Shown: positions 1 to 7,689 of the stretch, in pieces | Layout of the letters: each line of letters opens with the position of its first letter | Position numbering within the stretch: the stretch's first letter is position 1 | DNA from: Armatimonadetes bacterium 13_1_40CM_64_14 | GTDB lineage: Bacteria; Sysuimicrobiota; Sysuimicrobiia; Sysuimicrobiales; Kaftiobacteriaceae | Length of the DNA: 49,139 nucleotides | Assembly (NCBI GenBank): GCA_001917855.1 | Contig: MNEU01000035.1 | Coordinates: 1-49,139 of the forward strand | Reading direction: 5' to 3' | Program-made: the position numbers and the translations under genes | Notes under the pieces: model-generated | Told to the model about the DNA's origin: nothing | Databases searched by the model: none | What the model saw: the letters and a program-made list of their open reading frames with translations, nothing else

Positions 1-2
1 AG

Positions 3-302
3 CGATTGCTCGACTTGTACTTCTTGGACGATCTGTCGCTGGGGGAGATTGGCGACCGCTTGCACATTACGCGCCAAGCGGTGTTTGACGGCTTGCGCCG
101 GTCGGTCCGGCAACTCGAACGGATTGAGACGTCGTTGGGATTGGCACAGGTCCGCCAGCGCAGCGACCGGCGTCGGCGACGGATTCACACGCGGCTCAAT
201 ACTCTGGAGCTCGCCGTCCGGAGGCTGCGGGGACGGGTTGCCCCCGGTGTCTTGAACCGCATCACGCGAGCGGTCGTGGCGATGCGCCGGGCGATCGAGT
301 GA
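3..302 (+). CDS. ylxM: YlxM/p13-like helix-turn-helix protein, 5' end cut by the window
   Basis: Partial gene whose reading frame is open from the first bases of the window, so the true start lies upstream. The first TTG at position 6 falls inside the conserved helix and is not a likely start. The N-terminal part (LDLYFLDDLSLGEI, then HITRQAVFDGLRRS) is a sigma-70 region 4-like helix-turn-helix typical of the UPF0122/YlxM family. These small proteins are encoded next to ffh and are thought to modulate the signal recognition particle pathway. The tail is basic and arginine-rich. Its stop (300-302) touches the start of the next gene, and ffh follows one gene later, which supports the call. Confidence 0.85.
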   Translation, partial: RLLDLYFLDDLSLGEIGDRLHITRQAVFDGLRRSVRQLERIETSLGLAQVRQRSDRRRRRIHTRLNTLELAVRRLRGRVAPGVLNRITRAVVAMRRAIE

Positions 303-952
303 TGCGGGGTCCCGTCGTGGGCAGTCACTACTTCGACGAACGCCCCCCTGTCGCATCGCGTCCCCGAAAGATTCGGGCGCGGCTGCGCGGGCGTGAGTGG
401 ACGTTTGTAACTGATCGCGGGGTATTCGGCCGCGACGCCGTAGACGCTGGGACCCGACTCTTGATTGAGACGATGCGTCTCGCACCCACAGATCACGTCC
501 TCGATGTCGGGTGTGGCTACGGTCCCGTGGGGTTGGTGGCAGCGGTTTCGGCCTCCGCGGGGCGGGTGGTTCTCGTGGATGTGAATGCACGCGCGGTACA
601 CCTCGCAGAGCAGAACGCGGCGTTGAACAACGTCTCGAATGTCGAGGTCCTCTTGGGGGATGGGGGCACGGTCGTCGCGGGTCGGACGTTTGATGTCGCG
701 GTGACGAATCCGCCCATCCGCGCGGGACGCGCCACGCTCCTGCGCTTGGTGCGCGAGGTGGGGGACGTCCTGCGGCCGGGTGGACGGCTAGTCTTTGTCG
801 TCCGCACCGCGCAAGGGGCCAAGACGCTGGCTCGCGAGGTGGCCGCGATCTTCGGCACGGTCACCGAACTTGCCCACAAGAGTGGGTACCGCGTGTACGA
901 AGCAGTCAAGGGAGATGCGACGGCCCCCGCGCCGACACAGCGAGATGTTTGA
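302..952 (+). CDS. RsmC-like class I SAM-dependent methyltransferase
   Basis: Predicted Rossmann-fold methyltransferase of the RsmC/MTS (methyltransferase small domain) family. An SAM-binding loop (DVGCGYGPVG) lies near residue 70, an acidic motif II (VLVDVN) near residue 92, and the NPPI catalytic motif near residue 137. NPP(F/Y/I) motifs are typical of enzymes methylating exocyclic amines of bases, and RsmC itself makes m2G in 16S rRNA. The N-terminal pseudo-MTase half of gammaproteobacterial RsmC is absent, giving a single-domain protein of about 216 residues as in Bacillota YbxB. Start is ATG 302, immediately after an in-frame GTG at 299. It overlaps the preceding stop and also overlaps ffh by 8 bases, indicating translational coupling. 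The exact rRNA target is inferred. Confidence 0.8.
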   Translation: MRGPVVGSHYFDERPPVASRPRKIRARLRGREWTFVTDRGVFGRDAVDAGTRLLIETMRLAPTDHVLDVGCGYGPVGLVAAVSASAGRVVLVDVNARAVHLAEQNAALNNVSNVEVLLGDGGTVVAGRTFDVAVTNPPIRAGRATLLRLVREVGDVLRPGGRLVFVVRTAQGAKTLAREVAAIFGTVTELAHKSGYRVYEAVKGDATAPAPTQRDV

Positions 953-2276
953 GACCCTGCAAAGCCGACTCCAGCAAATCGTGCAGCGCTTGAGGGGCCG
1001 TGGCATTCTATCCGAAGCCGATGTTGACGCCGCCTTGCGCGACGTCCGGATGGCCCTCCTCGAGGCGGACGTCAATTTCAAGGTAGCGAAGGTATTCACC
1101 GAGCGCGTGCGCGCGGCGGCCGTAGGCCGCCAGGTCCTCACTCACCTCGCACCCGGCCAGCAGGTCGTGAAGCTCGTCTACGAAGAGTTAGTGCGCCTGC
1201 TGGGTGGGACGTCCCGCGAGCTGCAGTTTGCCGATCGCCCCCCGACGGTCATCCTGTTGGTCGGGGTGCACGGGGTGGGCAAGACGACGACGGCGGGAAA
1301 GCTCGCGGCGCGCATGGTCAAGGGAGGGCGGCGTCCACTGCTCGTGGCGACGGATCTACGGCGGCCCGCCGCAGTGACGCAGCTCCAGGTCGTCGGGTCC
1401 CAAATCGGCGTGCCCGTGTTCTCGCGCCCTGAGGAAACTGATCCGATAGCGGTCGCCCGCGCGGCACTCGACGAGGCTGTGCGTCGGGGCTACGACGTGG
1501 TCATTGTCGACTCCGCGGGCCGCCAACAAGTCGATGACGCGCTCATGGGCGAGTTGAAGGCGTTGCGCGATGCGATCGCGCCCCATCAGGTGGTCCTAGT
1601 GGTCGATGCCATGACCGGCCAAGAAGCCGTCAGCATGGCCCAGCGTTTTGATGAGATGCTGCACATCGACGGACTCATCGTGACCAAGCTGGACGGGGAC
1701 GCCCGCGGCGGGGCGATCCTGTCGGTCGTCGAGGTGACGGGACGCCCAGTGCTGTTTACCGGAGTGGGCGAAAAACAGGAGGCTCTCGAGCCCTTCCACC
1801 CAGATCGGATGGCCTCGCGCATTCTGGGAATGGGCGACGTCCTCACCCTGATTGAAAAAGCGCAGGAAGCCGTCGATGCGACCACGGCCGCCGAGCTGGA
1901 ACGCAAACTGCGGCGGGCGGAGTTCACGCTGGAGGACTTTCGCGCTCAGCTGCGCCAGGTGCGCAACCTGGGTCCCCTGGAGTCGCTGGTCGAGATGCTG
2001 CCGGGGACTGTGCGACCGAAGGGGCCCCTCCCCATGATGGATGAGAAAGCGCTGCGGCACGTGGAGGCCATCATCGGTTCCATGACGGTCCAGGAGCGCG
2101 ACCAACCCCAGATCATCGACGGTAGCCGACGACGTCGCATCGCCCAGGGCAGCGGCACAACGGTCCAGGCCGTCAACCGTTTGCTGAGACAGTTTGCAGA
2201 CGCGCGTAAACTCATCAAACAGATGGGACAGTTCGAAAAGAAAGGCCCGCGTGGGTGGCCGTTTCCCCGCTCCTAG
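945..2276 (+). CDS. ffh: Signal recognition particle GTPase Ffh (SRP54)
   Basis: SRP54-type GTPase that binds signal peptides on ribosomes and delivers them to FtsY at the membrane. The order is N domain (residues 1-95), G domain with P-loop [10 protein letters not shown] (107-116), [13 protein letters not shown] (189-193, usually DTAGR) and [10 protein letters not shown] (247-256), then the M domain. The M domain keeps the RNA-binding stretch [13 protein letters not shown] but is poor in methionine, with [14 protein letters not shown] in the finger loop, as often seen in thermophiles. Length (443 aa) is typical. I chose ATG 945 because [10 protein letters not shown] is the conserved N-terminus; an open frame extends further upstream but only over the preceding gene. 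S16 follows. Confidence 0.96.
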   Translation: MFETLQSRLQQIVQRLRGRGILSEADVDAALRDVRMALLEADVNFKVAKVFTERVRAAAVGRQVLTHLAPGQQVVKLVYEELVRLLGGTSRELQFADRPPTVILLVGVHGVGKTTTAGKLAARMVKGGRRPLLVATDLRRPAAVTQLQVVGSQIGVPVFSRPEETDPIAVARAALDEAVRRGYDVVIVDSAGRQQVDDALMGELKALRDAIAPHQVVLVVDAMTGQEAVSMAQRFDEMLHIDGLIVTKLDGDARGGAILSVVEVTGRPVLFTGVGEKQEALEPFHPDRMASRILGMGDVLTLIEKAQEAVDATTAAELERKLRRAEFTLEDFRAQLRQVRNLGPLESLVEMLPGTVRPKGPLPMMDEKALRHVEAIIGSMTVQERDQPQIIDGSRRRRIAQGSGTTVQAVNRLLRQFADARKLIKQMGQFEKKGPRGWPFPRS

Positions 2277-2343
2277 CCTGACGAGCAGGGAAGGGCGCGG
2301 GGAATCGGGGACGCACGCATTCTCATACAGGGAGGCTACAGCG

Positions 2344-2610
2344 ATGGTCAAAATCCGGTTGATGCGCATTGGAGGGAAACACAAGCCATTCTACCGACTG
2401 GTCGTGGCCGACTCGCGCTCGCCGCGCAGCGGGCGCTACATCGAAGTCATCGGGCATTACAACCCGACCACGGACCCGTCCACTGTGAAGATCGATGAGG
2501 CGAAGGCCCAGGCGTGGTTGAAGCGCGGGGCGCGGCCCAGCAATACGGCGCGCGTCCTGTTGGAGAAGTTCGGCATCTTGCACCGGCCCGGATCCCCCGC
2601 GCGCGGTTAG
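2344..2610 (+). CDS. rpsP: 30S ribosomal protein S16
   Basis: Small-subunit ribosomal protein S16 (88 aa). It begins [18 protein letters not shown] and contains the family signature around [20 protein letters not shown]. Start ATG 2344 follows a purine-rich ribosome binding site (gggaggctacagcg). A 67-base gap separates it from ffh. It stands at the head of rpsP-khpA-ylqD-rimM-trmD, the common order in Bacillota, in which the downstream genes mature 16S rRNA and tRNA. Confidence 0.97.
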   Translation: MVKIRLMRIGGKHKPFYRLVVADSRSPRSGRYIEVIGHYNPTTDPSTVKIDEAKAQAWLKRGARPSNTARVLLEKFGILHRPGSPARG

Positions 2611-2634
2611 CCGACGGGAGCGGGAGGCCCGCCG

Positions 2635-2865
2635 ATGCGCGAACTCGTCGAGTTTATCGCCAAGGCGCTGGTAGATCAGCCCGACGCCGTGCAAGTCCAC
2701 GCGATCGAAGGGGAGCAGACCCTCGTCCTTGAGGTGAAGGTCGCTCCCGACGACGTCGGCAAGATCATCGGCAAGCAAGGCCGGATCGTGAATGCGCTGC
2801 GGACTGTGGTCAAGGCCGCCGCGGTCCGCACGGGGAAACGGGTGACAATCGAGATCGTGTCGTGA
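2635..2865 (+). CDS. khpA: KH-domain RNA-binding protein KhpA
   Basis: Small KH-domain protein (76 aa) of the YlqC/KhpA family, which binds structured RNA and in Gram-positive bacteria affects cell elongation and division, usually with KhpB. The GxxG loop (GKIIGKQG, about residues 42-49) is intact, with a following helix (RIVNALRTVVKAAA) and a strand to the C-terminus. A good ribosome binding site (gggagg) precedes ATG 2635. Its place between rpsP and rimM is the conserved one. Confidence 0.92.
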   Translation: MRELVEFIAKALVDQPDAVQVHAIEGEQTLVLEVKVAPDDVGKIIGKQGRIVNALRTVVKAAAVRTGKRVTIEIVS

Positions 2866-2943
2866 GGTGATTCGTGATGGTGTGGCGTCGGCGTCCGGCG
2901 GGCGCGTGGCGGCGCACCCATCACTGAGGCGGTGGAGGCCAGC

Positions 2944-3348
2944 ATGGGCATTACGATTAACCGACCGGTCGTGATCAAGGCAATCGTCACGGAGAGCTTC
3001 AAGCGATTGTACGTTCAGGACCTGGAAGAGGCCATCAAACGCGTGGATGCCATCGAGCAGCAACTGATCAGTCAGATCCGCCGCGCAGAACTGGAACGGA
3101 CGCTGACGCCCCAAGCGCGCGCCATCCGCCAGCAGTTGGAGTTGGACGCCGCGCGCCAGGATGCGGCGAAGGCGGAACTAGAGATCCGGCTGCGAGAGGC
3201 CCAGCAGCTCGCACTGAACTCGGAATTCACCCAAGGGACGGTCGAGAGTTTGGTGGAGGTAAGCGTGGGCGACAACCTCTTTACCAAACTGGGGCGGACC
3301 GAGATCGTCGTCAAAGATGGCATCATCATGGAAATTCGGGAGCAGTAG
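2944..3348 (+). CDS. ylqD: YlqD-family protein
   Basis: Protein of about 134 aa resembling Bacillota YlqD, a family of unknown function always found between khpA and rimM. It has an N-terminal segment (ITINRPVVIKAIVTESFKRL), a long predicted coiled coil rich in Glu/Gln/Arg (about residues 25-90), and a C-terminal beta region (VSVGDNLFTKLGRTEIVVKDGIIMEI). I chose ATG 2944 because the GGAGG at 2935-2939 sits at the right distance; an in-frame GTG at 2932 would add four residues. Cytoplasmic; no catalytic motif seen. The family call rests mainly on position and architecture. Confidence 0.75.
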   Translation: MGITINRPVVIKAIVTESFKRLYVQDLEEAIKRVDAIEQQLISQIRRAELERTLTPQARAIRQQLELDAARQDAAKAELEIRLREAQQLALNSEFTQGTVESLVEVSVGDNLFTKLGRTEIVVKDGIIMEIREQ

Positions 3349-3359
3349 GCCGCGCTGCC

Positions 3360-3875
3360 GTGACCGAGCCCCCGGCGTATGTCATTGTCGGCCGCGTGAC
3401 CCGACCGTACGGCCTCCGTGGGGCCGTGCATGTGGTGCCTGATACCGACTTTCCCGAGCGCCTCATGAGCTTGACCGAGGCGGTGCTGCTCAAAGAAGGC
3501 CAGCCCACCCCGGTGCGCGTGCAAAGTGTCCGCCCTCACCGGCGCGGATTGGTCGTGACCCTAGCCGGGATCGGGTCTGTGGACGAGGCTCGGAGGTGGC
3601 AGGGTGCGGCGCTGGCCGTCCCACGGGCGCAAGCCGCACCGCTGCCCCAGGGGCGCCATTACGTCTTTGAACTCCTCGGACTGCGGGTGCAGACGGAAGC
3701 CGGCGAGGACCTCGGCATCGTCGCCCAGATCCTGCGGACCGGCGGGAACGACGTCTACGTCGTGCGGGGGGCTGGCCGCGACTACCTGATCCCGGCGATT
3801 AGCTCTGTGGTCCTGGCCATCGAACCGGCGGCCGGCCGCGTGATCATTCGCCCTCTGGCGGGCCTATTGGAGTGA
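3360..3875 (+). CDS. rimM: 16S rRNA processing protein RimM
   Basis: Ribosome maturation factor of 171 aa that binds S19 and the 30S head during late assembly. It shows the N-terminal RimM beta-barrel (VGRVTRPYGLRGAVHVVPDTDFPERL) and the C-terminal PRC-barrel (HYVFELLGLRVQTEAGEDLGIV and NDVYVVRGAGRDYLIPAI). Start is GTG 3360, 11 bases after the ylqD stop, and the stop is 4 bases before trmD. rimM-trmD adjacency is near universal and supports both assignments. Confidence 0.95.
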   Translation: MTEPPAYVIVGRVTRPYGLRGAVHVVPDTDFPERLMSLTEAVLLKEGQPTPVRVQSVRPHRRGLVVTLAGIGSVDEARRWQGAALAVPRAQAAPLPQGRHYVFELLGLRVQTEAGEDLGIVAQILRTGGNDVYVVRGAGRDYLIPAISSVVLAIEPAAGRVIIRPLAGLLE

Positions 3876-3879
3876 ACCC

Positions 3880-4635
3880 ATGCAGCGCGTCGATATCGTG
3901 ACCATTTTCCCAGAGGCCCTTGCCTATCTGGACCACAGTATCCTCAAACGGGCCCGGGACCGAGGTGTGCTGCAAGTCGTGGTGTGGGATCTGCGCGACT
4001 TTACCACCGATCGTCACCGGCAAGTAGACGATACGCCCTACGGCGGCGGTGCCGGGATGGTCATGAAACCCGAGCCGTTTTTCGCCGCGGTCGAAGCCAT
4101 TCGCGCTGCCGCGCCGTACACCACCCCGCGCATCATCCTAACGTCCCCCCAAGGCGAACGGTTCACGCACGCCGTCGCCCAGAAATTGGCCGCGCAGGGC
4201 CACCTCATCATCCTGTGCGGCCACTATGAGGGGATCGATGAACGTGTGCGCCGGGGACTGGCAACCGATGAGATCTCCATCGGCGACTATGTGCTTACCG
4301 GCGGGGAACTGCCTGCCATGGTGATCGTGGACGCGGTGGCGCGCTTCATCTCTGGGGTTGTTGGTGATGCAACCTCCGTGGAGGCTGACTCCTTTGCAGA
4401 CGGCTTACTGGACCACCCGCACTACACGCGGCCCCCGGAGTTCCGCGCGATGAAGGTCCCCGACGTCCTGCTGTCAGGCAATCACGAAGCCGTGCGACGC
4501 TGGCGGCACGCCCAGCGGTTGCGGCGCACCTTGGCGCGGCGTCCGGATCTGCTCACGGCGGACACGCTAGGGGAGGAGGACCGGCGCGTGCTGGATGAGG
4601 TCGAACCCGAGCGCGAGGGTCCCGGGTCAATTTGA
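3880..4635 (+). CDS. trmD: tRNA (guanine-N1-)-methyltransferase TrmD
   Basis: SPOUT-class enzyme forming m1G37 next to the anticodon, which prevents +1 frameshifting. The trefoil-knot SAM site is visible as LTSPQGERFTHAVAQ, LCGHYEGIDERV and ISIGDYVLTGGELPAM; the C-terminal tRNA-binding part contains HYTRPPEF, VPDVLLSGNH and a basic helix. Length 251 aa is normal. ATG 3880 begins MQRVDIVTIFPE, the conserved N-terminus. It is the last gene of the rpsP block before a short gap holding a small ORF and the rplS promoter. Confidence 0.97.
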   Translation: MQRVDIVTIFPEALAYLDHSILKRARDRGVLQVVVWDLRDFTTDRHRQVDDTPYGGGAGMVMKPEPFFAAVEAIRAAAPYTTPRIILTSPQGERFTHAVAQKLAAQGHLIILCGHYEGIDERVRRGLATDEISIGDYVLTGGELPAMVIVDAVARFISGVVGDATSVEADSFADGLLDHPHYTRPPEFRAMKVPDVLLSGNHEAVRRWRHAQRLRRTLARRPDLLTADTLGEEDRRVLDEVEPEREGPGSI

Positions 4636-4745
4636 GGGCGCCCCAAACAGGTCCCTTGCTCAAGGAAATCGTGGGGCTGCTTCCAGACTGATCTCCTCCT
4701 CGGTATGGACGCGCTCACTGCGTTCGGGCACTCGCCGTCACGGCC

Positions 4746-4922
4746 ATGTTAGTTTTCTATGCGCTCGAAGACCGTTCCGCGGTCTTCGTCCTCGCGTTTG
4801 GGGGGGCCAGTTTGGCGGCGTCAGCCTATGCCTTCCTGCAAGGCGCGTGGCCGTTCGGTGTTGTGGAACTGGTCTGGTCAGGGGTGGCGTTACGGTGTTG
4901 GTGGCGACGACGGAGCCGGTAA
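4746..4922 (+). CDS. Small conserved membrane-associated protein, 58 aa
   Basis: Short reading frame with good coding character: MLVFYALEDRSAVFVLAF, a Gly/Ala/Ser-rich stretch, then AYAFLQGAWPFGVVELVW and a basic RCWWRRRSR tail. From memory the YALExRS...GFLQGAWPFGxVE pattern recurs in small uncharacterised proteins of many bacteria, but I cannot search it. It looks like one hydrophobic segment plus an amphipathic end. The frame is open upstream to a stop at 4689-4691 and reads RALAVTA just before the Met, which also looks conserved, yet no ATG, GTG or TTG occurs there. The start is therefore ATG 4746 or an unusual codon. No clear ribosome binding site. Function unknown. Confidence 0.6.
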   Translation: MLVFYALEDRSAVFVLAFGGASLAASAYAFLQGAWPFGVVELVWSGVALRCWWRRRSR

Positions 4923-4998
4923 AAGCCAGCCACGAGCCTCAGCGTTACATTGACCCACTACCAGCGCGAGTGAGCGGTGGTTGGAAGCGATCGCGTGT

Positions 4999-5006
4999 GC
5001 TATAAT
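4999..5006 (+). promoter_or_regulatory. Extended -10 promoter of rplS
   Basis: TGC followed by TATAAT (5001-5006), a perfect -10 with the TGn extension. A TTGGAA at 4981-4986 is closer (14 bases) than an ideal -35. Transcription would begin near 5013, about 40 bases before the rplS start. The same TGnTATAMT form recurs upstream of rpsB, infC and the yqzL-like gene. Confidence 0.7.
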
Positions 5007-5052
5007 GCAGCGCCGTGAGTGGGCAGCACCCGAGTGCGGAGGACGGGGACCG

Positions 5053-5394
5053 ATGGACAAATTGGCGGCGGTGGAGCAGGAGTATAAGAAGGCAAACCTC
5101 GTGCCGTTCACGCCCGGCGACACTGTCCGCGTACACCTCAAAGTAAGCGAAGGAGGCCGCGAGCGGATTCAGGCGTTTGAAGGGGTCGTCACCGTCCGCA
5201 AAGGTGGCGGGCTGCGGGAGACGTTCACCGCCCGCCGCATCAGCCACGGGGTCGGGGTGGAACGCACATTTCCCCTGCACTCTCCGCGCATTGAACGCAT
5301 CGAAGTAGTGCGCAAGGGAAAGGTGCGTCGGGCCAAGCTGTACTACCTCCGCCGGAAGATCGGTCGGGAAGCCAAGGTCAAGGAGAGCCGGTAG
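5053..5394 (+). CDS. rplS: 50S ribosomal protein L19
   Basis: Large-subunit ribosomal protein L19 (113 aa), located at the 30S-50S interface. Signature segments are [24 protein letters not shown], the [19 protein letters not shown] core and the basic C-terminus ([11 protein letters not shown]). I chose ATG 5053 because [11 protein letters not shown] matches the family start; the frame stays open upstream through the promoter and is not coding there. It has its own promoter and leads into lepB 17 bases downstream. Confidence 0.96.
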   Translation: MDKLAAVEQEYKKANLVPFTPGDTVRVHLKVSEGGRERIQAFEGVVTVRKGGGLRETFTARRISHGVGVERTFPLHSPRIERIEVVRKGKVRRAKLYYLRRKIGREAKVKESR

Positions 5395-5411
5395 CCGCCT
5401 GACCTTTCCCC

Positions 5412-6056
5412 ATGCGGCTGGAATTCTTGGACCGTCTGCCGCTCAGCATCCCAAGCCTGATTCTCCTGCTTGCTGGAGTGCTGATCGTCGCTCGGATCAT
5501 CGTTAAGCGCACCTACGTCATCCCGCCGGCCTGGCGATCCTCGATCGTCGAAACGCTCGACGCCAGTATTTTCGCCGCCGTCCTCAGCTTGCTGATTATC
5601 ACCTTTGTCGTCCAGGCGTTTTTCATCCCGTCGGGCTCGATGGAGCCGACGCTCGCGATCGGAGATCGCATCCTAGTCAGCAAATTTACCTACCGCTTCG
5701 GCCCGGTGCGCCGGGGCGACGTAATCGTCTTCCACTATCCATTGAACCCCGGCAAGGATTTTGTTAAACGCGTGGTCGCTCTCGGCGGGGAAACCGTGGA
5801 CCTGCGCGATGGCGTGGTGCTCATCAACGCCTCTCCGATCAGCGAACTCTACCCCACCGCGCTCGCGAGCGGCGATCGCGCGTGCACCAGCAACTATGGT
5901 CCGCAGAGGGTCCCGGTCGGCCAGATTTTCGTGCTCGGGGATAATCGGTGCAACAGTGAGGACAGCCGATTCTTCGGGTTTGTCCCGGATGAGAATGTGA
6001 TCGGGAAAGCCCTGCTGGTTTACTGGCCTCTGCCGCGCATTGGGGTCGTCCACTAG
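5412..6056 (+). CDS. lepB: Signal peptidase I
   Basis: Membrane-bound serine protease removing signal peptides from exported proteins. Two predicted transmembrane segments (about residues 12-30 and 51-70) precede the catalytic domain. The nucleophile motif PSGSMEPTL (Ser about residue 77), box C (GDVIVFHYP), the catalytic lysine in DFVKRVVALGGE and box E (VLGDNRCNSEDSRFFG) are all intact. Length 214 aa fits Bacillota-type enzymes. rplS-lepB-rnhB is a Bacillota arrangement, though the GTPase rbgA/ylqF that often lies between lepB and rnhB is absent. Confidence 0.95.
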   Translation: MRLEFLDRLPLSIPSLILLLAGVLIVARIIVKRTYVIPPAWRSSIVETLDASIFAAVLSLLIITFVVQAFFIPSGSMEPTLAIGDRILVSKFTYRFGPVRRGDVIVFHYPLNPGKDFVKRVVALGGETVDLRDGVVLINASPISELYPTALASGDRACTSNYGPQRVPVGQIFVLGDNRCNSEDSRFFGFVPDENVIGKALLVYWPLPRIGVVH

Positions 6057-6145
6057 ATATCTCCATCCCCCCACGTAGGGCCGGGCGGCGGCCGTCCGCG
6101 TCCTTCCAGGACTCCGGTGGTATCGGCCCGAAGTCTGGGAGAGAC

Positions 6146-6955
6146 GTGAATGTTCGCCGCCTCTCGATTGCGCAGCTCTCCGCCCAGCTTGATGCCGTGC
6201 CCGTCGTGGAGTCGTCGTTGCTGCGGGTCCTCCGCCGGGATCCTCGCCGCGGCGTCCGTCAGCTAGCGTCCCGGCTTCGCGCTCGCCAAGAGCGTCTTTC
6301 GCGGGAGACCGCGCGTCTTGCGGATTTGTTTGCCACAGAGCAGGATCAGCGGCGGCTCGGGTTCACGGCCATCGCGGGCGTGGACGAAGTGGGGGTGGCT
6401 CCTCTGGCCGGCCCGGTCGTGGCGGCGGCGGTTATTCTCCCGCCCGACGTGCACTTGCCTGACCTCAATGACTCCAAACAGTTGACCCCCGAGCAGCGCG
6501 AGGAGCTCTACCCGCAGATCATGGCCGCGGCGCGCGCCGTGCACGTGGGGATGGCCGCCGTCGAGGAAATTGATCGCCTGAACATCTTGCAGGCGACGCG
6601 GCTGGCCCACCGTCGCGCGATCATGGGGTTGACGGTCCGACCGCAGATGATTTTGATCGATGGACGCTTTCCCGCCGACGTGCCCGTGCCGCAGTTAGTC
6701 GTGATCGATGGTGACGCCACCTGCGCATCGATCGCGGCGGCGTCCGTGGTGGCGAAGGTCACGCGCGATCGGCTGATGACGACGCTGGATGCGTGCTACC
6801 CGCCCTACGGGTTCGCCCAGCACAAGGGCTATGGGACCAAGCAGCATTTGGACGCGATCCGGCGGCACGGTCTGACCCCGCTTCACCGCCGGTCGTTTCT
6901 CACGGTGCGGGCATTCCAGGAGTCTTTGCTCACCGTCGAGGGAATTACCGGCTAA
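6146..6955 (+). CDS. rnhB: Ribonuclease HII with altered GRG motif
   Basis: Endonuclease that cuts RNA-DNA junctions and misincorporated ribonucleotides. It carries the N-terminal helical extension of Bacillota enzymes (about residues 1-70), then the catalytic core: GVDE near residue 79, DLNDSKQLTPEQRE, IDGR, DGDATCASIAAASVVAKVTRD and GYGTKQHLDAI. The acidic residues of the active site look present. The usual GRGPLAGP is GVAPLAGP here, so the GRG motif that reads the junction ribonucleotide has lost its arginine and second glycine. GTG 6146 follows a purine-rich site (gggagag). The stop overlaps the convergent minus-strand gene by 11 bases. Confidence 0.93.
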   Translation: MNVRRLSIAQLSAQLDAVPVVESSLLRVLRRDPRRGVRQLASRLRARQERLSRETARLADLFATEQDQRRLGFTAIAGVDEVGVAPLAGPVVAAAVILPPDVHLPDLNDSKQLTPEQREELYPQIMAAARAVHVGMAAVEEIDRLNILQATRLAHRRAIMGLTVRPQMILIDGRFPADVPVPQLVVIDGDATCASIAAASVVAKVTRDRLMTTLDACYPPYGFAQHKGYGTKQHLDAIRRHGLTPLHRRSFLTVRAFQESLLTVEGITG

Positions 6956-7388
6956 CGGTCACGCGCAGCTGGGGGCCCATAGGCGTGAAGCGCATAGTGT
7001 ACCCGCCAAAGGCCATGGACGTCTCGGTGTGGTTACTGAGGGCGGCGTTAAAGGCCAGCATCCCCTGCTGGGCGCCAAAGATGGACCCGATGGCATCTTG
7101 GAGGAAGAAACTCACCTGGTAACCGCGCTGGATGCTGGGCGGTATGTACATGACCTGTTGTTCGATCGTCCCGCCGCGCACGACAAGGTCGACAGTAATC
7201 TCCTGATCGTCTGAGACGTATCGATACGCGACCCGGGCATTGCCGCCGTCGACCGTTCCGGCGGGGGTGAGACTCAGCTGCTGCACGAGCGGGCTCGCAG
7301 CGAACGCGGCGACCGGATCGCCGATGCGAGCGAACGCTGCCTCCGCAGACAGTATGAGGAGAATCACCGTGATCGTAAGCGCACGCAT
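6945..7388 (-). CDS. Secreted protein of unknown function
   Basis: Protein of 147 aa with a clear Sec signal peptide at its N-terminus (MRALTITVILLILSAEAAFA, cleavage expected after AFA). The mature part is beta-rich and soluble (ITVDLVVRGGTIEQQVMYIPP, GYQVSFFLQDAIG, GGYTMRFTP), with no cysteines and no motif I recognise. I chose the ATG at 7388 because it starts the signal peptide and has AGGTGA at a proper distance; the frame runs on upstream without coding character. It is transcribed against rnhB and overlaps its end. Function unknown. Confidence 0.75.
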   Translation of the reverse strand: MRALTITVILLILSAEAAFARIGDPVAAFAASPLVQQLSLTPAGTVDGGNARVAYRYVSDDQEITVDLVVRGGTIEQQVMYIPPSIQRGYQVSFFLQDAIGSIFGAQQGMLAFNAALSNHTETSMAFGGYTMRFTPMGPQLRVTVSR

Positions 7389-7689
7389 ACAGGTCACCTG
7401 CCATCTCCATGCCCTCTCTGCACCCACGCTCAGACCCAGCGCAACGGCCCCGTGCGGTGTGATGCGGGGGGGCTCCAAACAGTCTCCTTGACACCTTGTG
7501 GTAAGGTAGAGGGTGAGTTTTTGGGTTGACGCGTGTCATGCGAACGCGCGGCACTGCCGACGCGGAGTTTCGCCCGTACTGTGGGCGTCTGCTGGCCTGA
7601 ATCTGGGGGTAGAGTCCTGGGGAATTCCGACGACACGCCAGGGGTACGAGGAAGACCACCCGGCGCGCGGTGCGAGAAGGATGTGGCAA
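7389..7689. other. Gap before topA with a TTGACA box and a small palindrome
   Basis: About 300 bases without a convincing gene. The notable feature is TTGACA at 7488-7493 running into ACCTT-GTGGT-AAGGT (7493-7507), a perfect 5-base inverted repeat. A -35 hexamer overlapping such a dyad is reminiscent of MerR-family operators, but no good -10 is seen 17-20 bases downstream. This is probably the topA promoter/control region on the + strand, and it also holds the start signals of the minus-strand secreted gene. Confidence 0.35.
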
